Part shown: piece after piece, positions 1 to 22,979 of the stretch
How the letters are laid out: each line of letters begins with the position of its first letter
Position numbering within the stretch: position 1 is the first letter of the stretch
NCBI RefSeq assembly: GCF_019097595.1
Contig: NC_080718.1
Location: 21,292,657-21,356,656, forward strand
Length of the DNA stretch: 64,000 nucleotides
Direction: 5' to 3'
Origin: Hemibagrus wyckioides
Taxonomy: Eukaryota > Chordata > Actinopteri > Siluriformes > Bagridae
Made by a program: the position numbers and the translations under genes
Notes under the pieces: generated by a model
What the model was told of the DNA's origin: nothing
The model's database searches: none
The model's input: only the letters and a program-made list of their open reading frames with translations

Positions 1-295
1 ATTTGTTTACAGCGATAAGTCAAAGATGCTATGCTTTGTTGTCTACTTTCCTTTTTTGAGTGGTTCAACAGACAAGTCACATGTTTTGAATGAGACACAG
101 GAAGAATACAGTGGTGGCCCTAAATGTGAATCCTCTCATCACAGCCCTAACCCGGATAATCAGCTACTGAATTTCTTCCTCCCCTCCTTCTTTCTGTTCA
201 ACCTTCTTTTCATAGCCAATACTCTCATCCTCTCTTCTATCCATTGTGCTTTCCTCCTATCTGTCTTTCTGTTCTTCCTCTTTCCTGCTGTCCTT

Positions 296-410
296 CTTTT
301 ATCCATCCATCCATCCATCCATCCTTCCTTCCTTCCTTCCTTCAATCCTTTCTCCCTCCTTAATTTCGTCTTTCCATCCATCAGTCCTTCCTTCCTTCCT
401 TCCTTCCTTT
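296..410. repeat. (CCAT)n / (TTCC)n microsatellites
   Basis: Tetranucleotide runs of CCAT turning into CTTC, with a second TTCC run at about 384-409. The open frames over them on both strands (PSIHPSFLPSF-like) are products of the repeat. Confidence 0.9.
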
Positions 411-2491
411 TTATTCTTTTGGTTTGGATTCCACGTTAATGGTGTCTGGTAGAAGCTTAGAATTGGTGCCAACAGAAACTAATGAGGTTGATGTGTTTTT
501 TTGTCATCTCAATTGTGCAATTTCTTTCTCTCAGGCTGCATAAACATTGAAGCTACAAAAAATCTCTTGATTTTTATGGCACAGACTCAATAAAAAACTA
601 GCATAAATACATTCATTTTCCCATCATTTTGTTTATTGACTTAACAGGGGTTTTTAATGTTATCTTTTATTTAATTTGTCATCACTAGGTTCTTGGTTTA
701 GTGCATCGGGAAAAGCTGATGGTAACGGTGTGCATTTATCCGTTTCTTTATTCTTGTGTTCAATGAAGGAGCTGCACTATTTAACAAAATCACCTGTTTT
801 GATCCGGTGCTCAACCTCATTTGCAGAGTAGCCTGATGATTCTTTGTAATGTTCTTAACTCACTCTTAATAGCCTGCACTGAGGAAAAAAAGCCCTTTTT
901 TTCCCCTCTCTCTCTCTTCTCAAACAGCACAGTCATCTCCTCCACTCTTTGTGTTTTGGAGTGTAGACATCCTGAATCTCTGAAGCAGAACGATGAAGTG
1001 TGGGTTCAGTCGAGGGCAGTGTGAATTGCACTTAGGCATCGGGGAGTCATGTTTTCTAAAAAGAAGTCAGCAGGTGGATGCGAGTCTGCGTTGCAGATGC
1101 TGTAGGGTTTTTTTTTTTTTTTTTTTTTTTAGAACCATTATTAGTTCCGCTGTAGTTGGAATTGTCAAAGTCTAGTCATTGAGGCTTTTCCCCATGAGGC
1201 CCAACTTCATTATGAAAGAACACAGCGGTTTTAATCGAACAGTTCCAGGCTGTGAGGCAGGAAATAAGACACTTTCATTTTTGAATTCTGTGTCGATCTA
1301 CCTGATGCAGGGTTTGTCCAGAAAAGATATTAATCTTACCTTCAAAAGGTATATTGCGGCACAGTGGGTCACTCTATTTCTGTACAAGTAGCACTGTACA
1401 CTGTTGTGCTGTTGTGGGTTTTTTTTTTGTGGTTTGATATTTACAAGAAGCCAGGATTTTTAGTAGTCTTCTGAGGAGAATAACCAGAAATTAATTTACA
1501 GGAGAAACAACAGCACTCAGAACAGTATAGACATTTTATCAGCTAGCTAGCTTTAATCTTATGCTATGATCGATTCAGTCCATAAACTATGCATGAGGTG
1601 GACCTACTATATCAACAGTCTGCTATAGAGAACTGTGGAATGTAGGAAAACAAATGTTCCATCAAGGGTCAGGTTGGTGTTTGGAGTGGTCCAACACTTT
1701 CACTTATATCGCTCATCTTAAATTGTCAAGACACGTGAAGTCAGCGATCTTTGCAACACACATGGAAGATCGACCTCTTTGCCGTCTTCGAGAAATCTGT
1801 GATTGGTCACTGTCTCTGTGATTGACAAGGGGTCAGAGAGTGTGACTTTCCTCCTGCACCGAAAGCACGGCCATATTTGTTTAGGCCACAGATGGCATTG
1901 CTGTCGTTCTTCCCCGAGTACAAAGACGACTGTTGTAGGTTGATTGTCAACTCTAAATTGTCCATAGTAACTGGGTGTGTGAGTGTGTGCGTAATTAAAA
2001 AAATATATATATTATTATTATTATATTGCAAATGTGTGGCGGCTTAGGAAGGCGTTATATTTTGCTCAGAATTCAGCTGCAACGACATCCAACATAGGTT
2101 TTCCCAGAATGCCGTGCAATATGTCGTTGTGTAATATATAGATTTCAATTTTTTCCATGTCTAATGTGGTGGCAGTACAAACATGAACTGCATTGGCAAT
2201 TCAAAGCCTCTTCCTGTGAAGAGCCCATGATAATAAGACTAATCCAGAGCAGGTTGAGAGTGCCTAAGGGTTGAGAGTCACTAATACAGAATGTGAAGAG
2301 TGTTTCAATTACAGCATGGCTAAACTCCGAGCACCTGCCATCCATCTCATCTCGAGAGGGAGTGTGAGCACCAGAGCCTACAGAGAAATACATCAAGGCT
2401 GCCGAGTTTGTTTGCTTCACTCCCTTCTCCTGTCTTCCTGATAGAAAGGGCAGTCATCGTGTTGTTCTTTATTCCTCTCTTCTGCCCAGCT

Positions 2492-2495
<4 letters not shown>

Positions 2496-2532
<37 letters not shown>
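2496..2532. repeat. (CT)n microsatellite
   Basis: About 18 CT dinucleotides in a row, in a trappc12 intron. Confidence 0.9.
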
Positions 2533-2534
<2 letters not shown>

Positions 2535-3964
2535 ATCTGGAAGCCCCAAATGGTTTGCACCAGACTGTTATTTTGTTCTTTCAACCAACACAAGCTACTT
2601 GCTTATTATTTTCAATTCATGGGTTTGCCTAAATCCTCATAGTGGATGTCCTCACTGTATAAGCTCACTGATCTCCTCAACTATGTCCTTTTGTGTGATT
2701 CTGGTTTCACGGTCAGATTGCTTAACATGGCTTGCGTCTTGCTGATTTCCTACACTGCTTGGTAGTCTTTCAACAGCTAATAAAAAGTCAGCAGGTTGTT
2801 GGCCAATGTTTCAGCTTGGAAAACTCTCGAGTCTGGCTTAGTGTCTTCATTTTCTGTCAGTCCCAAGGTGCCTGTGCATTGAGCTAGCTGGAGAGTTATG
2901 TATTGGCTTTGTGCTCTGCTTCATCACAAGTTCTACATACCTCAATGGTCCTTATTTAAAAAAAAAAAAAACTAATAAGAATTTGTGCTAATTTATCAGA
3001 TCACATCTCAGCCAATGTGTGTAGTGCAGAAGGCAGTGGGAATGAGAATGAGGAGCTAATGTTATAGTTATGACATTGCAACCATGGTGCAGACACATTA
3101 CATTTAAATGTCACACCAAATAAAATGTTAAAACTAAATATCCACCAGGGCAAATATGAATAAAAAAACTTGCAGTGCACAAAGGCTGACTATACCTAGA
3201 CCACTACTCCCAAAGAGATCACCATCCTAATGAATATGAAATGCTGAGTGTACCTTTATTAGAATAGTAAGTTTGTACATTGTATATTCTCTTCTCTGTA
3301 TCCCAAATATGTTTGTCGGTGCATTTTAATACAGTGTACGGCAGTATCATATTTGTGTCCTTTTGACGCAAAGCATAAAACAAATGTTTTATTTTATCTA
3401 TTTTGTGAGTACCTTGCAACCCCTGAATTTGCAGTACATCATAATGGACCCCCATTTCCACTTGCCTTGACTTTTTTATGTTCTGTCTCAGCGGCTGCAG
3501 CTGCTTTCACCCGTTTCCCTGCCAGTCGTTTTCAGCTTCATTTCCCACCCTAATGAAGATTTAAAGGCACCAGGGCTGTAGAGAGAACCAGAGAGACACG
3601 TTAGAGGAGGAGGCACAGGGAGAGGCTGAGCAGGACACAAATCTCAGGGCTCGGAGGGATGCGGGAAGAATATACATGAGATGGGAAAGAATAAGCGAAA
3701 AAGGAGCATTAAATGCAGACTGTGAGGTTGGAGGGAGGAACACTGTAGTCTGAGACACTGGAAATGTAATAGAAATTGATAGTTTTGTTTCTATAATGTC
3801 GTTCTCCTCGACAGCACTGATCTAGTAAAGCCTGTGCTTGAAAGTATAGCAAGTGTATACGTCATAGGCACAGTATTGTTAATCACATAAGAAACATCAG
3901 CTTGTCCGTTATGAGCATGAGACGAAATAATGCCTTCATTTCTCTGTCACGTCTTCCCAATCAG

Positions 3965-15861
<11,897 letters not shown>

Positions 15862-17694
15862 CCCATAACCATCCAAGAGTGCATTAGATCACTGTGTCAC
15901 TGCTACGTGATGTGACATGAGCTCGTTTAACAAGCTTGGGCTTAACATGCCACAGGTCTATTATCCATGCAGATTTTTTTTTTTTTTTTTAAGAAGACTT
16001 TGAGATATTATGTGTGACCAAATTCACAGCTGACCTGAAATGACCTGTGTATTCACACTAAGGCAGGTGATGCATTTGAAACTCTTAAAGCAATGTTTCG
16101 GTGCTATCAGGTTGCAAGAGAATGTAAATAGAGAGAGAGTATAAATTCAGTGGGGGAAAGAAAAGACTGATGTAAATATTTAGCATATTTAAAGGAGAGG
16201 TATACAGCATTACAAACATTTTCTAAAAACAAATCAATTAAAATTACAAAACACACACACACACACACATTCAGGGGTGCACAACTCCAAAACTACAGGT
16301 TTTATTTTTACTCATAGAATACAGATATGTTCAGCAACCAGAAAAAAAAGCTACTTGATTCCTATCCCACCACCTGACACACTTCTATACATCGCCAGAA
16401 GAATATGATCTGATTGAGTAATATCCTCATAATATAGAAATATTGAAATGAAACCCTGCAAAAAGAATTCATCAAGCTGTTACACTCCTGCTATGACAAC
16501 GATCAGTCATTTTTCAAGCTTTAAACATATTGGGAGAAATGAAAGACACTAGCTAAACACCAACAATATCTTTTATGAACACCACAGCTCAACAACTGGT
16601 GAGGGTATTTTTTTGCCCCATTTTCTCCCCAATTCTCTTAGCCAATTCCCACCCACTCCAGTTATATGACTGCTACCAACCAAGGAGGGTGAAAGCTTAC
16701 ACATTCTTTCTCTGAGACACATGAAACCAGCCATCTGCCTCTTCTCAAACAACTGCACATGCTGCGGTACAGGGCAGCGTAGCACTCTTCCATTTTCCCA
16801 CACACATAAGCTCACAGATGCCTGTGATTGACAGGAGAGAGATCTCATGGCTCTTGGCCATTGATCTCATCATTGTGATTCAAAAGAGGATAAGAGAGCT
16901 ATTTTTTCCCTGGGAATATACTCAATTCACCAAGTTATTAGTGTAGCTTAGCTGCCGCATTTAGACTAGTCAGTTAGGATTCCGGGCAACTAAAACACAG
17001 GACATGGACAGTACAAACTTCACTGTATTTATTGAGTTCATCGATGATGTTTGCACTGTAATACTTCTGAGAAACTTCCAGATAAGCCTTTTATTAGATC
17101 GCAACCAGTCTGCTAACACACAATATATAAAGAATTTGTGTGTACCGCGTGTCTCTCGACTGCACCGTACTGTACTTTTCTTACACGGATCTAAATAAAG
17201 CCCAGCTGATTTTGAAGTACTCATCTGTAAAGAGCAGCACTGTATGTGTGTGTGTTGTGTTTTGTTGTAACCCTCTGTGATGAAACAGTAGAGTCATTAA
17301 CAAAGGAACTGCACTGAGATCTCTGCCAACACAAAATAACACAAAAGAGAGAGATAAAGTCTGGAATTTTATTCACAGTAATGGGATCTGAACAGTACAT
17401 AGGCAAGCAGCTGCATCGACCTATCACCATAGCGTGATAATATTTTCTGTTGCGGATGCTAATTACAGCTTAATAAACTCGACTATGCTCTACAATTAAT
17501 GCCGAGAGTTAGATACCCGATAAGAAAAATCAAGGCACTATGAATATTGTGGTGTTGAGACGTCTTCAGGATTGATAGGAAGGAACAAATATATATCATT
17601 TGTCTTATTTTGCTACAATATTTCTCTAAAAATTTCCTACATAATTACAGTTATTTCATGTCAGTTGAGTTCAATTGTGTGGAGTTCATCCTGC
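15862..17694. other. Convergent intergenic region with the two 3' UTRs
   Basis: Lies between the trappc12 stop (plus strand) and the adi1 stop (minus strand). It contains a (CA)n run at about 16251-16270. Candidate poly(A) signals are AATAAA at 17194-17199 for the plus strand and TTTATT at 17368-17373 (AATAAA on minus) for adi1. If both are used, the two 3' UTRs would come very close. No RNA gene or other coding exon was recognised. Confidence 0.45.
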
Positions 17695-20600
17695 TCAGGA
17701 GCACTTCAGTGAATCCACGTATTGCTTGCGAATTTCAAAGTGATCAGCTGGTCGGTTGTAGGCCTTCCACACCGGCTCGCCTACAAACAGCCTCATGGCT
17801 TTAGTGTAATTCTGAAAAGAAAGAAAAAAGCAAGAGCTAATTTTTACTCAGTGTCTTCAGAATTCAATTGTGAAAAAGCATGAGAAAGAGCGTACCGTCT
17901 CATCCATCGTGAATCTATGATAAATTCCTGCTGGCAGTGTGATCATGTCTCCCTTTGTCATAGCGATTCGTATCCAGCGGTCGTTCTTGTCTCGGACGTC
18001 AAAGTACGCTCTTCCATCCAGGATGTACCGGATCTCATCGTCCAGGTGCAGGTGTTCCTCATAGAACATTTTTAACTGGAAAACAGGTCACGGTTACTTA
18101 CGAACATGCCACAGTGTCATTATAATGGGATCCAGATGTTTGGAAACGACCTACTTTATCCTCGTAGTTGGGCAGTTTGTCCGGGTGAACGTCGATGATG
18201 TCCATGTAGGAGTAACCTTTCTCTTCTCTGATCTTCTGCAGCTCAGGGTCATTTTCATAGATATCAGCATTTAACTGAAAACAGAAACAAAGATTCAAGT
18301 CAAGAAAGCTTTTATTGTCATTTTAACCATATATAACTGATGCAGTACATAATGAAATGAGACAATGTTTCTCCAGGACCCTGGTGCTAGATAAAACAAC
18401 ATAACATATAGCTACGAAACAACTACAGAAAGTAGTTGTCCTAGCTACATAAAGTGTAAACAGTGCAAGACACAAAATGTGCAAAATAGAAGAATAGTAA
18501 ACAACTGGGTTCTTATAAACATATACGCTTGTAAGAATATATAGGTATAGAAATAGTTGATGGCAGTGTGAAATGTGCAAAAATAGCAACAGCAGCAACT
18601 GAATAGTGTGCAAATACAAGCATGTGGAGTTATAGATGTATGTTTTGAGTCTCGGGTTCGGAACAGGTCACGTCACACAGTGTGTGTGTGTGTGTGTGTG
18701 AGTTTAGTTTAGTTCAGTTCTGGATGTTGAGGAGCCTCAATGGATGTGTTCTGGATGTGTAATGGTTAGTTTTCTTCAATACATTTTTGGATAAAATGGG
18801 TGGGTTGTGTCAGGAAGGGCTTCTGGTTTAGAACAAGTGCCAATTTAAAATATTTAGATCAGCAGATCCACTGTGGAAATCCCTAACAGTCAGATTTTTA
18901 ATTATTTTATGCATGAATGGAAGATTAAGATCCATTATTATAACACTATAATGACTATCATAACAACATGGGTCCAGTTTGTGGGAAAAAGGCTGAATCA
19001 AAGACCTAAAGGAATTTTAATCTCTGACCTAGCTGAAATATACCAGCTTAGCTTCCACTATATACACTATGTTGCCAAATGTTTTGGAACGTCTGCCTTT
19101 ACATGCACATGAACTTAATATGGAGTTGGCCTGCCCTTTGCAGCTATAACAGCTTCAACTCTTCTGGGAAAGCTTTCCACAAGGTTTAGGAATTTTTGAC
19201 CATTCCTCACTAGAAGTGCATTTGTGAGGTCAGGCACTGATGTTGGGTCAGAGTCTCCACTCTAATTCATCCCAAAGGTGTTCTATCAGGTTGAGGTCAG
19301 GACTCTGTGCAGGCCAGTCAAGTTCCTCCACACCAAACTCATCCATGTCTTTATGGACCTTGCTTTGTGCACTGGTGTGCAGTAATGTTGGAACAGGAAG
19401 CGGTCATCCCCAAACTGGTCCCACAAAGTTGGGAGCATGAAATTGTCCAAAATGTCTTGGTATGCTGAAGCATTAAGAGTTCCTCTCACTGGAAATAAGG
19501 GGCCAAGCCCAACCCCTGAAAACCAACACCTGAATTCAATAGGTGAATACTGATGATCAGTTTATTGAGACCTTCAGCATGCACAATAATTCACATTATA
19601 TAGAAAACAATCATTATTGCCCCATAGTCTGTATGAGCTGAGTTGTTGTATGATTTAGTTTCTTGTCATTACTACATCGTTTTATTCTTCAAAATCAGGC
19701 CTGGCTAAATGAGAATTGGAATGTTGTTAATCATTATCTGCTGTCATTTTCTATTCTTATAGAAAAGGATGTTGTATGATATAAAGGTTTATTTAAAGGT
19801 ATCATCCATACATGATATTCCACTGCCACAATACACAGTGCCGTTTATGTGGTAGCTTAGTGGTTAAAGTGAGATGTGGGCAGAAGGAGATGTGGTAGCT
19901 TAGTGGTTAAAGTGGGATGTGGGAGGAGAGAGATGTGGTAGCTTAGTGGTTAAAGTGGGATGTGGGATGTGGGAGGAGAGAGATGTGGTAGCTTAGTGGT
20001 TAAGGTGTTGTACTACTGATTGGAAGGTTGTGAGTTCAAATCCAGGGGTCACCACTGCTGGACCCCTGAGCAAGACCTCTAAACCCCAATTGCTCAGAGA
20101 TAAATGTAAATTGCCCTGGATAAGGGTGTCTGCCAAATTCCAGTTTACTCTGATTTTATTGGGGCACAAAAACTTCCCTTTTTTGAAGGCAAATGAAAGA
20201 AAAATTGTGGCTGATAAACAAAATTTATTTTTTGATAATGAAAGAATCCAACATGTTTGAGGGCAATGTTCCCCGGAGGGCTCATCTCGATTAGAGGTGA
20301 CATCCCGTGGGCGGCGCCCTCGCCCGATCTAACGCCCTGTGATATTTTTTTATGGGGATACCTCAAGGCAGAGGTTTTTAAACATCGCCCCACAAACCTG
20401 CTTCAGCTGAAGAATGTTATTCAGCAGGAAATAGCCTGAATTCCGGTGGACATGTTGGAACGTATAGAAGGAAACGTCAGAAATCGGTTGCATCAGTGCA
20501 TAGAGAACGGTGGCCACCACCTTCAAGATATTTTGTTTAACGGCATAATTTGAAATTATGTTCTTTCATTATCAAAAAATAAATTTTGTTTATCAGCCAC

Positions 20601-21245
20601 AATTTTTCTTTCATTCGCCTTCAGAAAAGAGAAGTTTTTGCACCCCACCCTGTATCACCTGCCAATCTTTACACATTGTGTCAGGGCTCCATAATGTAAC
20701 ACTGGAATGCACTAGTCGTATACAATTATTATTATACATTTCTATACTCTTCTAAACCTTCTAAAAACCTAAAATGATAAAAATGATTGGACGATTAAAA
20801 CATTTACGCTTTTTATGGTTCAGTCATAAGCAAGAAGAAAAAAAATGAATATCATACAACCTTTAACCTAACATCTTTCTTCAACTAATAATAACTTGGT
20901 ATTGTGATTGATCGTGACGTCATAAATATGCACGGTAGTTTGTCGCCTGGTGACGTATCACTTTCAAAGCTTCCCCTGAAAAGACTTACTAATACTAGAG
21001 ATATACAGCAAAACAGAGCATAATTAGTTGTATGAGTCGAGTCATGCACTTCTTCTCTGTTAGTTATGTTAGTTAGTTAAGTCGCTATCATTAACCCCAT
21101 AGATGAGACTTTAACGCACCTTCCAGTAACAAACCCCGATGTCCCGGAGCTCCTGTAGACTCACTGGTTGATTGGGGTGTAATTTATGAGGCAGTCTCGA
21201 ATCTTCAGTGGACTCGTCCATGTGCCAAGCCTCCAGGGCGGACAT
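17695..21245 (-). CDS. adi1: Acireductone dioxygenase 1 (complete, four exons)
   Basis: Coding exons on minus, 5' to 3': 21245-21120, 18274-18155, 18075-17896 and 17811-17695 (stop TGA at 17697-17695). All introns are phase 0. They give 180 aa against about 179 in human ADI1. The enzyme is a cupin-fold metal dioxygenase of the methionine salvage pathway. With Fe2+ it converts acireductone to 2-keto-4-methylthiobutyrate and formate; with Ni2+ it gives the off-pathway products. Metal ligands are visible: His90, His92 and Glu96 in EEHLHLDDE, and His135 in GIYHRF. Other family blocks are [31 protein letters not shown] and [19 protein letters not shown]. The start [11 protein letters not shown] is the only ATG fitting the family N-terminus. 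It is convergent with trappc12 and divergent from psen1. Confidence 0.97.
17896..18075 (-). other. adi1: adi1 cupin exon with all four metal ligands
   Basis: This 60-codon exon holds the whole metal site: the HxHxxxE motif (His90, His92, Glu96) and the fourth ligand His135 in [10 protein letters not shown]. Loss or skipping of this phase-0 exon would keep frame but abolish activity. Confidence 0.9.
18290..18660. repeat. Dispersed repeat (copy 1), adi1 intron 1
   Basis: Begins with AAGCTTTTATTGTCATTTTA and continues through a segment about a GATGCAGTACA motif. The same opening recurs at about 26527-26640 inside psen1 intron 1 (AAGCTTTATTGTCACTTCAA). It is a known-style teleost interspersed repeat. 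The class (3' tail of a LINE or a SINE) is not decidable by eye. Confidence 0.65.
18680..18700. repeat. (GT)n microsatellite
   Basis: Ten or more TG dinucleotides at the end of the dispersed repeat in adi1 intron 1. Confidence 0.85.
19063..19552 (-). mobile_element. Tc1/mariner-like element, second family, copy A
   Basis: Left end TACACTATGTTGCCAAATG is the terminus of a common fish Tc1-type element. The minus strand reads transposase remnants such as [20 protein letters not shown] and KTWMSLVW, part of the DDE catalytic half, with stops between them. The right end is decayed near 19550. It is in adi1 intron 1 and is the inverted partner of the copy at 23868-24362. Confidence 0.85.
19848..20140 (+). 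mobile_element. tRNA-derived SINE with tandemly repeated A-box head
   Basis: The full SINE runs from about 19984 to 20140. It has an A box in TAGCTTAGTGGTTAAGG and a B box in GAGTTCAAATCC, and its body ends near GGATAAGGGTGTCTGCC. Upstream, the head segment TGTGGTAGCTTAGTGGTTAA occurs three more times, starting at 19848, 19891 and 19934 (spacing 43, 43 and 50). The array therefore carries four pol III A-box-like units but only one B box. Confidence 0.8.
20161..20646 (+). mobile_element. Mariner-like element with 86-bp inverted arms and transposase remnant
   Basis: The 86-bp left arm 20161-20246 is the reverse complement of the right arm 20561-20646 with about five differences. Between them, on plus, lies the C-terminal part of a mariner/Tc1-superfamily transposase in one short frame. 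It is recognisable by [20 protein letters not shown], the conserved block before the last catalytic acid, then [12 protein letters not shown] stop codon interrupts it at 20437-20439 while similar sequence continues. It is a non-autonomous remnant in adi1 intron 1. Confidence 0.85.
20915..20922. promoter_or_regulatory. CRE-like palindrome
   Basis: A perfect TGACGTCA lies about 200 bases inside adi1 intron 1, with a related TGACGTAT at 20951-20958. It matches the consensus for CREB/ATF binding. Function is inferred from sequence only. Confidence 0.35.
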
Positions 21246-21516
21246 GATGACGAACACTGAACCCTGACCGGAGCTCATGAACCCGAACCGAATCTTCTAT
21301 TGGGTTTGAAGCACGCGAGTACCATAATCATGAGTGGTAAGCACTTATTCAAAATAAAAGCCTCTTGTTTTTACGTTGTATTATAGCCTCATTTTATATA
21401 GGGAGGGTACAATCCTGATTTTAATATAGCACTTATATCACAAGTTATGAAATGTTCTAAAGGGTTGCACAAGACCAACAAGACTAATTTGCATATGGTT
21501 TAAACATTTGTTCGTG

Positions 21517-21671
21517 CATTCATTCATTCATTCATTCACTCACTCATTCATTCATTCACTCATTCATTCATTCATTCACTCATTCACTCATTCACTCATT
21601 CACTCACTCATTCATTCACTCACTCACTCATTCATTCACTCATTCATTCATTCACTCATTCATTCATTCAT
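21517..21671. repeat. (ATTC)n/(ACTC)n tetranucleotide array
   Basis: About 155 bases of CATT and CACT units in irregular alternation. Read on plus it gives a meaningless FIHSFTHS frame. Such arrays are length-variable. Confidence 0.92.
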
Positions 21672-21739
21672 TTTTTCACAGATCATCAGTAATTGCTATC
21701 ATGGCCAGGGTTGATGTAGACCTATAGGACTCTATAGAG

Positions 21740-22136
21740 CAGTGTTTTATTGTATGGTATGGCACATTTTTTACATTCAAAAAAATCCCACGGCACACCA
21801 CCAAGCAAAAATTGTACAAAATGACACACTGTAGCCTAACACAGTATATGCATATAATGAAAAATCTCTCAATTTGTTTATACTGAAACAAAACCTGGGC
21901 TCTGTCGTTCACCATAGTGGTTTTTTATTAAGGTTACCTTCTCAGTGTGTTCACACAGGTGTACAAAATTGACTGCTTTCTTGTTGCTATTGTCATGAAT
22001 TAACAAGATCATTATAGCACTATTATTTTTTTTATTTTTTTTTTGGACCAATTAAGTGTAATTAAATAACTACGGCACACCAGATGATATCTCACAGCAC
22101 ACTTGTGTTCCTTGGCACAGTGGTTGAAAATCACTG
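21740..22136. mobile_element. Non-autonomous hAT-type element with 8-bp target duplication
   Basis: The 397-bp segment begins CAGTGTTTTA and ends AAAATCACTG, a short imperfect terminal inverted repeat. It is flanked on both sides by the same 8 bases, CTATAGAG (21732-21739 and 22137-22144). An 8-bp duplication and CAG...CTG-type ends are hallmarks of the hAT superfamily. No transposase sequence remains inside. Confidence 0.85.
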
Positions 22137-22406
22137 CTATAGAGGCTATGACGGGAATATAGGGCCCAAGCCTGTATGAGAGACATCTGTCTCAGGACAC
22201 ATTTGCAAACATACTCAGATATAGATATTTAATTTCAATTTACTGATCCACCTACAGACATGTTTTGTATGAGGAATGCGGTATGAGGAACCTTGAGACC
22301 TTGAGAGGAAACCCACACTGACACAACGAGAACATACAAAACTACACAACAGGAATCTGAGCTACAAATCGTAACCAGACACCCTCAGATGTTGACACTA
22401 AATAAA

Positions 22407-22407
<1 letters not shown>

Positions 22408-22450
<43 letters not shown>

Positions 22451-22452
22451 AA
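22408..22452. repeat. (GAAA)n microsatellite
   Basis: About eleven AAAG units, next to the duplicated AAT/ATT block. Confidence 0.9.
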
Positions 22453-22473
22453 AAGTCAGAATAATAAGAAATT

Positions 22474-22545
22474 TGAATTATTAGAATTTCAATTTCAAAT
22501 TTCAATCCATGTGTACAAATAATAATAATAATAATAATAATAATA

Positions 22546-22596
<51 letters not shown>

Positions 22597-22697
22597 GAAA
22601 AAATATCTATTATGTCATAACCTGAAAGCAGTACTATATTGCAGTACTATATATGAATTATTAGAATTTAAATTTAAAATTTCAATCCATGTGTCCA

Positions 22698-22767
<70 letters not shown>

Positions 22768-22810
22768 GAAAAAAAATCTATTATGTCATAACCTGAATGC
22801 AGTACTATAT
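22474..22810. repeat. Tandem duplication (180-bp period) of an (AAT)n(ATT)n hairpin block
   Basis: Each copy (from 22474 and from 22654) starts TGAATTATTAGAATTT. It passes CAATCCATGTGT, enters a run of AATs followed directly by ATTs, and ends with TCTATTATGTCATAACCTGAA. AAT followed by its complement ATT makes each copy a perfect self-complementary hairpin arm pair of several dozen bases. Confidence 0.85.
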
Positions 22811-22889
22811 TAACTAAGTATTCTCTTTACAGATTGGTGGGCTGATTTAAACTGATTGCTACCTTGGCATAGTTTTATGTAAGTTACAC

Positions 22890-22916
22890 AAATAAATAAA
22901 TAAATAAATAAATAAA

Positions 22917-22979
<63 letters not shown>
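22890..22979. repeat. (AAAT)n changing to (AAGT)n
   Basis: About 30 bases of AAAT units pass into about 60 bases of AAGT units. The minus frame reads as YLLT repeats, which has no meaning. Confidence 0.9.

Larger units (their letters stand above)
1..3964 (+). other. Upstream trappc12 intronic sequence, no exon recognised
   Basis: The exon at 3965 begins in mid-protein (phase 0, after an AG at 3963-3964), so this stretch must contain at least the 3' part of a trappc12 intron. I saw no further trappc12 exon. It holds a (CCAT)n/(TTCC)n tract near 296-410, a (CT)n tract at 2496-2532, a short SINE-like fragment at about 1935-1990 and several poly-T runs. Short open frames here are low-complexity or have no family resemblance. 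Confidence 0.5.

Noticed and set aside
21508..21714. FIHSFTHS repeated frame
   Set aside because: A product of the tetranucleotide array, not a gene.
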